NCBI GenBank assembly: GCA_934693215.1
Contig: CAKUVB010000043.1
Location: forward strand, 1 to 11,210
Reading direction: 5' to 3'
Origin: an uncultured Candidatus Melainabacteria bacterium
GTDB lineage: Bacteria > Cyanobacteriota > Vampirovibrionia > Gastranaerophilales > Gastranaerophilaceae
DNA: 11,210 bases
The stretch's first letter is position 1. Every line of letters begins with the position of its first letter. The translations under genes and the position numbers were made by a program. Below are positions 6,294 to 11,210 of this stretch, in pieces. The notes below the pieces were generated by a model. That model saw only the letters and a list, made by a program, of their open reading frames with translations. It was not told where the DNA came from and made no database searches.

Positions 6294-6300
6294 GCTTTTA
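6265..6300. terminator. 10-bp inverted repeat across the overlapping convergent stop codons
   Basis: TAAAAGCTTA (6265-6274) and TAAGCTTTTA (6291-6300) are perfect reverse complements 16 nt apart. They enclose the point where the stop codons of the response regulator (TAA, 6291-6293) and the TPR gene (TAG on the minus strand, 6290-6292) overlap. On the plus strand the repeat runs into a U-rich stretch (TATCTTTCTTTATT), so it may end the response-regulator transcript. The stem is AT-rich and lies within both coding regions, so the function is uncertain. Confidence 0.4.
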
Positions 6301-8302
6301 TATCTTTCTTTATTGTGCTAATTACATCTTTCCAAATATTCATATCTTTTGCTTGATAAGGTTTTACAGATTTATACCACTTTACATCTTCGCCTGATAA
6401 ATCAAACCAACGATATTCTGTGAACTTATTAAACACACCATAAGTTTTGACACCTAAAGCTCCTGCCAAGTTTAGAATTACGTTATCCGTAGAAATAACT
6501 AAATCCATATTTTTAATTGCAGCTGCAGTATCTTCAAAAGTTGAAAAATCTTTTCCAACATTTATAAAATTAAGTCCTTCAGGTAAATTTGGAATCTGCT
6601 TTTTAGGGTCTTCATGTTGAAGTATATATACATCTACACCTTTCATTTTCATAATAGGAATAAATTGTTCTAATTCAACATCTCTATTCAAATCTCTTGA
6701 TACATTGTGACCTTCGAAAGCAAGACCGACTTTTAAATTCTTTTGATTAGCCACAAACTCATAAGCAAAATGTTCTACTTTTTTAGTATCTACAGAAATA
6801 AACCCCTCTTTATCAGGAATATCCGCCGTTGTTGTTTCTAAAAATAATGGAAGATTCATTATTGGTACATGATAATCATATACTAATTCTGAAAAATCAG
6901 TATCTAACCCTAATATTTCAGCACCTAAGCTTGAAGATTTAAACAAATCAACCAATTCAGTTTGAACAATAAAAATTACCTTCTTAGCAAGTTTTGAAAT
7001 TTGTTTTACAAAACGAGCATACATAATAGTATCCCCAAAACCTTGTTCACATTGTACCAATATTATATGACCATTTATATCATCTTTATTCGTCAGTTCT
7101 TTATTCGCAGGCAACATTGGAGGATATAACGCAGGTTTATTTTCTTTTCTAAACCTAAAAGCAAAATATTTATAACCTTCTTGAAAATCACCATGTTGAA
7201 TTAAAAAACACCCGTAATCAAAATAATCATCAAAGGTTGGATTGATATTAAGTAATGTCTTATAATATTTATCTGCGTTTTTAAAATCACCTAATTTATT
7301 ATAAATAAGTGCAACATTTCGAGTAAAAGTTCTAGAATTAGGATTTAGCTCATGAGCCTTTAAGAAATAATTTAATTGTTTGTCAAGATATCTGTCATTA
7401 TACAATTCAGAATACAAATGTCCAAGAGTATTATAAACAAGAGCATCATCTTTATTATATTTTATATATCTTTCATATCGTTCTATCGCTTCAGGTATTC
7501 TATTAAATTTGAAATACATCAAATCTGCCACAACATAATCAGCACGAACTTTATCTGAGGTACGTTCTTCATACAGTTTTAAATATTCCATAGCAACATC
7601 TGTTTGTTGAAGTTCGGCTAAACAACTAATAAGTTTTACAAATTCGTTTTCTTCTAAAGTAGATGAATTAAAAATATTTTTATATTTTATCATCGCTTCT
7701 TGCCATTCTTTGTCATTGAATAGCTCGTCAGCTTTCTTTAACTCTAAATCAAGATATGGAGTAAGAATATTGTTAGGTATTGGTGAATACTGCATAATTT
7801 TTTTATACGTTTCGACTCCATATTTGATATCATCATTCATAGATAATCCCGCAGCCACTCCAATATTAATTCCTAAAACTAAATCTTCCGATTTTGGAAT
7901 TGGACTTCCCACTTTTTCATAAGATGAGCATAATGCCATATCTAAGAATTTTTTGTAATTAACATTATCTTTTAATGATTTATATATAGATGCAATTATA
8001 TGCAATACAGAACTATCATTATGAACCCTTGAAACATATTCTAAATAAGAATTAAGTGCTTTTTCTTTTTGATTAAAATAGAAATAATAAATATCAGCAA
8101 TATTTTTTTTATACCTAATATCATTTGTATAGTTATACAAATTCTCATAAGCAGAAAGTAAAATTTTCAAATTCTGCGAATTTAAACTTTGTCCACAAAG
8201 AATATTATTGATTTTTTCTACATTTTCTTGAACAGAGTCTAAAAGATTCATATTTGCATAATTCTCATTAATCATAAGTTTATTATATACTATTTCACGC
8301 AT
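6290..8302 (-). CDS. TPR-repeat protein with C-terminal GT9-like glycosyltransferase domain
   Basis: The 670-residue protein has an N-terminal half of TPR helices. The clearest repeats are near 257-288, 288-320 (ALVYNTLGHLYSEL...ALKAHELNP-like) and 326-355 (NVALIYNKLGDFKNADKYYK). The C-terminal part (about 410-665) resembles the ADP-heptose/GT9-type domain found in many TPR proteins: QGFGDTIMYARFVKQI (420-435), KVGLAFEGHNVSRDLNRDV and DLVISTDNVILNLAGALGVKTYG (600-622). The usual HLAGALG histidine is Asn (N611), so the donor or the activity may differ. There is no signal peptide, so a cytoplasmic glycan- or protein-modifying enzyme is likely; donor and acceptor are unknown. The ATG at 8300-8302 lacks a Shine-Dalgarno site and lies 8 nt after the XRE gene, which suggests translational coupling. 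ATGs at codons 10 and 18 are alternatives. It ends in TAG and is last in a three-gene operon. Confidence 0.85.
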   Translation of the reverse strand: MREIVYNKLMINENYANMNLLDSVQENVEKINNILCGQSLNSQNLKILLSAYENLYNYTNDIRYKKNIADIYYFYFNQKEKALNSYLEYVSRVHNDSSVLHIIASIYKSLKDNVNYKKFLDMALCSSYEKVGSPIPKSEDLVLGINIGVAAGLSMNDDIKYGVETYKKIMQYSPIPNNILTPYLDLELKKADELFNDKEWQEAMIKYKNIFNSSTLEENEFVKLISCLAELQQTDVAMEYLKLYEERTSDKVRADYVVADLMYFKFNRIPEAIERYERYIKYNKDDALVYNTLGHLYSELYNDRYLDKQLNYFLKAHELNPNSRTFTRNVALIYNKLGDFKNADKYYKTLLNINPTFDDYFDYGCFLIQHGDFQEGYKYFAFRFRKENKPALYPPMLPANKELTNKDDINGHIILVQCEQGFGDTIMYARFVKQISKLAKKVIFIVQTELVDLFKSSSLGAEILGLDTDFSELVYDYHVPIMNLPLFLETTTADIPDKEGFISVDTKKVEHFAYEFVANQKNLKVGLAFEGHNVSRDLNRDVELEQFIPIMKMKGVDVYILQHEDPKKQIPNLPEGLNFINVGKDFSTFEDTAAAIKNMDLVISTDNVILNLAGALGVKTYGVFNKFTEYRWFDLSGEDVKWYKSVKPYQAKDMNIWKDVISTIKKDIKA

Positions 8303-8310
8303 TCTGCAAA

Positions 8311-8715
8311 CTAATCTTTAATTTGAAAAACACATTTTGAACAATGAGCCTTCGGGTGTAACATCAAGTTATCCTCAAGATCATACATCTTTGCAACACG
8401 AGTAATCAAAAGATTTCCACACATTGGACAATGAATATCTTCTTCACCATCTAAAATTTGCTGTTTTATATCTGCAATAATATCATCAGATATCATTTTG
8501 GTATTATATGTGCGTTCATAACTCTGAATTTCTGCAGGTTGGCATTTTAGAGCTTTTGCTAACTTTTGACGGATAGTAACAGGCAAAAATAACTCCTTAC
8601 CCGATTCAATATCTTCAATAATAGAGATATCAACACCGCTTCGTTTAGCAAGTCCGATTGATGACATTCCGAGTTTTTCTCGTCTTGTATTTATAAAAAC
8701 TGATAATGATTCCAT
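8311..8715 (-). CDS. XRE-family helix-turn-helix regulator with C-terminal zinc ribbon
   Basis: The 134-residue protein has an XRE/Cro-type helix-turn-helix (about 5-62: INTRREKLGMSSIGLAKRSG, then DISIIEDIESGKE and KLAKALKCQPAEI). A short linker leads to a C-terminal zinc-ribbon-like module with C96 and C99 (CPMCG) and C125 and C128 (HCSKC). DNA binding follows from the family. The ribbon probably binds Zn and could mediate dimerisation or metal or redox sensing, which is inference. It sits between the GH13-like gene (7 nt upstream) and the TPR/GT gene (8 nt downstream), so it is probably co-transcribed and may regulate the operon. No good Shine-Dalgarno site precedes the ATG at 8713-8715. 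The stop is TAG. Target genes are unknown. Confidence 0.85.
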   Translation of the reverse strand: MESLSVFINTRREKLGMSSIGLAKRSGVDISIIEDIESGKELFLPVTIRQKLAKALKCQPAEIQSYERTYNTKMISDDIIADIKQQILDGEEDIHCPMCGNLLITRVAKMYDLEDNLMLHPKAHCSKCVFQIKD

Positions 8716-8722
8716 AATGTTC

Positions 8723-10993
8723 TTATTTATTTAATAAATATACCTTGTATTCTGAAGGCATTAACTTTCCAATAGTCAATTCAACAAGAGCAGAACCAAG
8801 TTTTTCTTCTACAAAATCTGTTCCGTTAAATTTGTATTCTGAAACTATTTCATAATCACATGGTAATGTTATGTTTTTATCAAACACTTCTCTACCTTCT
8901 CTAACTTCGGTATATGATTTGCCATTTTCTTCTACTAAAAATTTCTCTGTTGGTGCTTGATTATTAGCAACTACTAACAATGCATTTTTAACACCTTCTT
9001 TAGAAATTTGCCATACTGTAAATCCATCATCATCTTGTCTTACAACATGAGATTCTCCATTTACAATAATATCATTATTTTTTACAAATCTATCAATTGC
9101 ATCAAACACTGTGTAAAAATCATCATTACGTTCTCTAAACATAGATATTTCGTTACCAATAATTTTTTCCATACCAACTCTGTTAAATGATTCATCTCCA
9201 TCTATATACATAACAGGTCTTTGAGCGAATTTACCACCCGGTAAGAATTTATACTTAAACCATTTGAATAACGCACCTTCAACTCCTAATTGTCCAGGAT
9301 ATCTGTCAAATACTTCAAACTCGCCATCTTGATTGTTATATGTTTTTAGGATTGAAAGATATGATTTTCTACCTGATTCAATATTATAATTAGCAAGTGC
9401 TGTATTTTCTTCACTTATTACTTGAGGTGTTTTATAACTTTGTGATGGTATATCATTACCCCAAAGAACATCAAACCCCATATCCTCATGATATTCTTTC
9501 AAATTATTATCACCAAGCATATATTCCGCAAGTGTTGCAAAATACAAAACATGTTCTTTCATCTCAGAATTTAGCATACCAAGAACCTTACGAGGAGCTC
9601 TATAACTAATTGGTTGTCCTTCGTGTTCAGAAACTTTATCAACAACGTGGTCAATATGGTCAACTCTGAATCCGTCAAAGTTATAATCACTTTGTAATTT
9701 TTTCATCGCTTTTATAAAATAATTAACTACATCATTGTTAAACTTGCCATTTTCTAAACAAACAAAATAATATGGTGTCTGACAATCAAGATTTGCAAAT
9801 TCTGACACATCTTCATCTTTGTAATCAAAATGTTTGAATATTGGATAAGAACCACAATCACTCATTTTGTCAAAAACAGGAACACCAGCAGAACACCAAG
9901 CACCACCGGGAGCCGGCCACATTCCTTCTGATATTAACAATTGAATTACTTCACCTTGATTTTTAATATCTGATTCTTCTAAATGTTTGTGATGTCCAAC
10001 AATAGATGAAATCAACACTCTTGCTTTTTTATGAAGTTTGTCTTGAATAGAACGTTCAAGCATTGCATTTGATAAAAACTTCTTTTCAGAAAGCATTTTT
10101 TCATCAATTTTGTTATAAATTTCTTGATAATAATCTGTCAAAGTACCTGTACTTCCACGTAAAGATTGCTTATAAATATTTTTTACAATATCTAAATCTT
10201 CTTTATTGACATCAGTTAATTCCAAACATACTTTATCTAAGGATTTGTCTAATTCCTCTAGTAAACCATTTACATCAAACCATCTTGCAATATAAGGATT
10301 AGCAAGAACAGCTTTTGAATATCTTCCTGTTTGAGGAAGAATATCATATATAACAGGGTGTCCGGCAAGTTGAGATAAAGTTATGAAAAGTTTAACCTGT
10401 TGTTCTACATCTTGACCGGTTAATTCTGTAAGTTCTTTATCTTCTAGATTTGGACTAACAGAAGATGAAGTTGGCAAATATGCACAACCAAATTCTCTAG
10501 GGTGAAATGGTATTAGATAGATTGTTGTATTAAAGATACCTTGTGAAAGATTTCCCGTAGGTAAAATAGCTAACTGTCTTAACCAGTCCATAAATTTACC
10601 AGTTTCAGTTGATTCATTACCGTTTCCCAGACCAGCCAAATTGATTAACTTAATATCATGACCTTCTCTTTTTAACCAATCTGAATTTGTAACATTGTTT
10701 CTTGCCAAAACACTAGAATTGGCAAAAACAAATTTACCTTCCATATCTATAACATTGTTAGCTTTCCATTTATATTCAAGAGAATACAAGACCTCAGCAT
10801 CTGTTAATTCATACAAAGCCTTTATGTGAGAATATGGAATATATCCATATTTTTCCATCATATCTCTTAGCTCATTTTTTCTATCTTCTGAAATAGAATC
10901 AAAACTATATTTTTCTTTTAGCTTTGAATAAAATTCATTTAATACTTGTGAATTGTTAACTTTAGCTTCTCTTTTAAATAAAAAATCTAACAT
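8723..10993 (-). CDS. Alpha-amylase-family (GH13-like) glycoside hydrolase or glucanotransferase, cytoplasmic
   Basis: The 756-residue protein is a TIM-barrel enzyme of the alpha-amylase superfamily. Visible motifs include the beta3-type VIYDILPQTGR (D218) and region II GFRVDHIDH (441-449; R443 and nucleophile D445). Region III is ATLAEYMLGDN (acid/base E490), and a likely region IV is MYIDGDES (595-602). A C-terminal beta domain ends in YKVYLLNK. The N-terminal extension of about 140 residues and the insert at 240-340 are unlike a simple amylase. With no signal peptide, it probably acts on cytoplasmic alpha-glucan such as glycogen; hydrolysis and transfer cannot be told apart from sequence. 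The ATG at 10991-10993 is chosen because AAGGAG (11000-11005) lies 6 nt upstream; a TTG at 11006-11008 overlaps that site. It is the first gene of the operon with the XRE and TPR/GT genes. Confidence 0.82.
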   Translation of the reverse strand: MLDFLFKREAKVNNSQVLNEFYSKLKEKYSFDSISEDRKNELRDMMEKYGYIPYSHIKALYELTDAEVLYSLEYKWKANNVIDMEGKFVFANSSVLARNNVTNSDWLKREGHDIKLINLAGLGNGNESTETGKFMDWLRQLAILPTGNLSQGIFNTTIYLIPFHPREFGCAYLPTSSSVSPNLEDKELTELTGQDVEQQVKLFITLSQLAGHPVIYDILPQTGRYSKAVLANPYIARWFDVNGLLEELDKSLDKVCLELTDVNKEDLDIVKNIYKQSLRGSTGTLTDYYQEIYNKIDEKMLSEKKFLSNAMLERSIQDKLHKKARVLISSIVGHHKHLEESDIKNQGEVIQLLISEGMWPAPGGAWCSAGVPVFDKMSDCGSYPIFKHFDYKDEDVSEFANLDCQTPYYFVCLENGKFNNDVVNYFIKAMKKLQSDYNFDGFRVDHIDHVVDKVSEHEGQPISYRAPRKVLGMLNSEMKEHVLYFATLAEYMLGDNNLKEYHEDMGFDVLWGNDIPSQSYKTPQVISEENTALANYNIESGRKSYLSILKTYNNQDGEFEVFDRYPGQLGVEGALFKWFKYKFLPGGKFAQRPVMYIDGDESFNRVGMEKIIGNEISMFRERNDDFYTVFDAIDRFVKNNDIIVNGESHVVRQDDDGFTVWQISKEGVKNALLVVANNQAPTEKFLVEENGKSYTEVREGREVFDKNITLPCDYEIVSEYKFNGTDFVEEKLGSALVELTIGKLMPSEYKVYLLNK

Positions 10994-11020
10994 TCTACAC
11001 TCCTTCAATCAACTGATAGT

Positions 11021-11049
11021 ATCGTATCATGGCTAAAAGGTATTTACAA
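11021..11049 (-). promoter_or_regulatory. Predicted promoter of the GH13-XRE-TPR/GT operon
   Basis: On the minus strand TTGTAA (11044-11049, 4 of 6) and TACGAT (11021-11026, 4 of 6) are separated by 17 bp. The start point would be near 11014, leaving a leader of about 20 nt that holds the AAGGAG site. A direct repeat TTTACA (11043-11048 and 11057-11062) overlaps and flanks the -35 and may be an operator. Support is by eye only. Confidence 0.35.
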
Positions 11050-11115
11050 ACAAATGTTTACATATATATACATACTATATCTAATCAAGCTATATTTGTT
11101 AGATACACTTTGAGA

Positions 11116-11210
11116 TTACTTCTCTGAATATATTTGACTAGAAAGAAGAGCAACCATTGTCCAAAAAGTTATTTGTATTTGAGGTCTAAAAAATACGGTA
11201 TCTACCATTC
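11116..11210 (-). CDS. Possible C-terminal end of a membrane protein, cut by window edge
   Basis: On the minus strand a frame is open from the right edge for about 31 codons to TAA at 11116-11118. It reads MVDTVFFRPQIQITFWTMVA and ends LLSSQIYSEK. The hydrophobic stretch ITFWTMVALL looks like part of a final transmembrane helix, and the RPQ-x-Q-FW pattern faintly recalls the C-terminus of O-antigen ligase/polymerase-type proteins. That resemblance is weak. The open frame is short enough to be chance. If real, the gene lies upstream of the GH13 operon on the same strand, with about 120 bp between. Confidence 0.4.
   Translation of the reverse strand, partial: MVDTVFFRPQIQITFWTMVALLSSQIYSEK

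Noticed and set aside
7376..7922. Plus-strand open frames within the TPR/GT gene
   Set aside because: They are shadows of the real minus-strand gene, rich in I, F and S, with no ribosome-binding site.
9008..9609. Plus-strand open frames within the GH13-like gene
   Set aside because: They lie opposite catalytic-motif-bearing sequence and look like random antisense translations.
11025..11045. A third copy of the TATAGCC-type operator upstream of the GH13 operon
   Set aside because: The minus strand has TTTTAGCCATGATAC, but only the AGCC half resembles the motif; the opposite half-site is missing.
11057..11080. CATATATATACATA stretch as a palindromic operator
   Set aside because: It is a simple AT-alternating run and not a true inverted repeat when read in full.

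Overview
This is an AT-rich, gene-dense bacterial window of about 11.2 kb. It carries fermentation and nitrosative-stress genes (pyruvate formate-lyase, class I hybrid-cluster protein), so the organism is an anaerobe or facultative anaerobe. The orphan NarL-type response regulator has a receiver tail (GANAY-SLKDI, then WLDPRI) that resembles cyanobacterial regulators, where 'YC(M/L)KDI ... WIDPAIA' is common. With the low GC and fermentative gene set, this suggests a non-photosynthetic cyanobacterial relative (Vampirovibrionia/Gastranaerophilales, 'Melainabacteria'), with a low-GC Firmicute as the main alternative. The assignment comes from remembered family patterns and is only moderately secure. 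TAG ends at least two intact genes here, so the genetic code looks standard.

Layout, left to right. (1) 1-2012, minus: pflB, cut by the window edge before its glycyl-radical loop. (2) 2013-2197: divergent control region shared with hcp. (3) 2198-3736, plus: hcp, whose stop codon lies in a perfect 34-nt palindrome. (4) 3737-3920: short gap with a decayed minus-strand coding fragment. (5) 3921-4331, plus: MerR-family gene broken by one in-frame TAG. (6) 4358-5521, minus: two-gene unit, a YkgJ-type cysteine cluster protein followed by an NAD(P)H/FMN flavodoxin-fold reductase. (7) 5522-5642: second divergent control region. (8) 5643-6293, plus: the NarL/LuxR-type response regulator, overlapping by 4 nt the convergent gene on its right. 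(9) 6290-10993, minus: tight three-gene operon of a cytoplasmic GH13-like alpha-glucan enzyme, an XRE regulator with a zinc ribbon, and a TPR/GT9-like glycosyltransferase protein. (10) 10994-11210: the operon promoter, then what looks like the C-terminal end of another minus-strand gene at the window edge. No gene-free stretch exceeds 300 bases. I saw no tRNA, rRNA, insertion sequence, CRISPR array or origin.

How the parts may work together. pflB and hcp are anaerobic-metabolism genes sharing one intergenic region. The response-regulator gene and hcp carry a closely similar inverted repeat (ATAGCC...GG-TAT type), each centred about 70 bp upstream of the start codon. I infer that the regulator may control itself, hcp and possibly the neighbouring divergent genes as a small redox or nitrosative-stress regulon. 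This is the best candidate in the window for something undescribed, but it is a hypothesis from two sites. The right-hand operon looks like storage-glycan turnover combined with a surface or cytoplasmic glycosyltransferase. I see nothing that clearly amounts to a new defence or mobile system.
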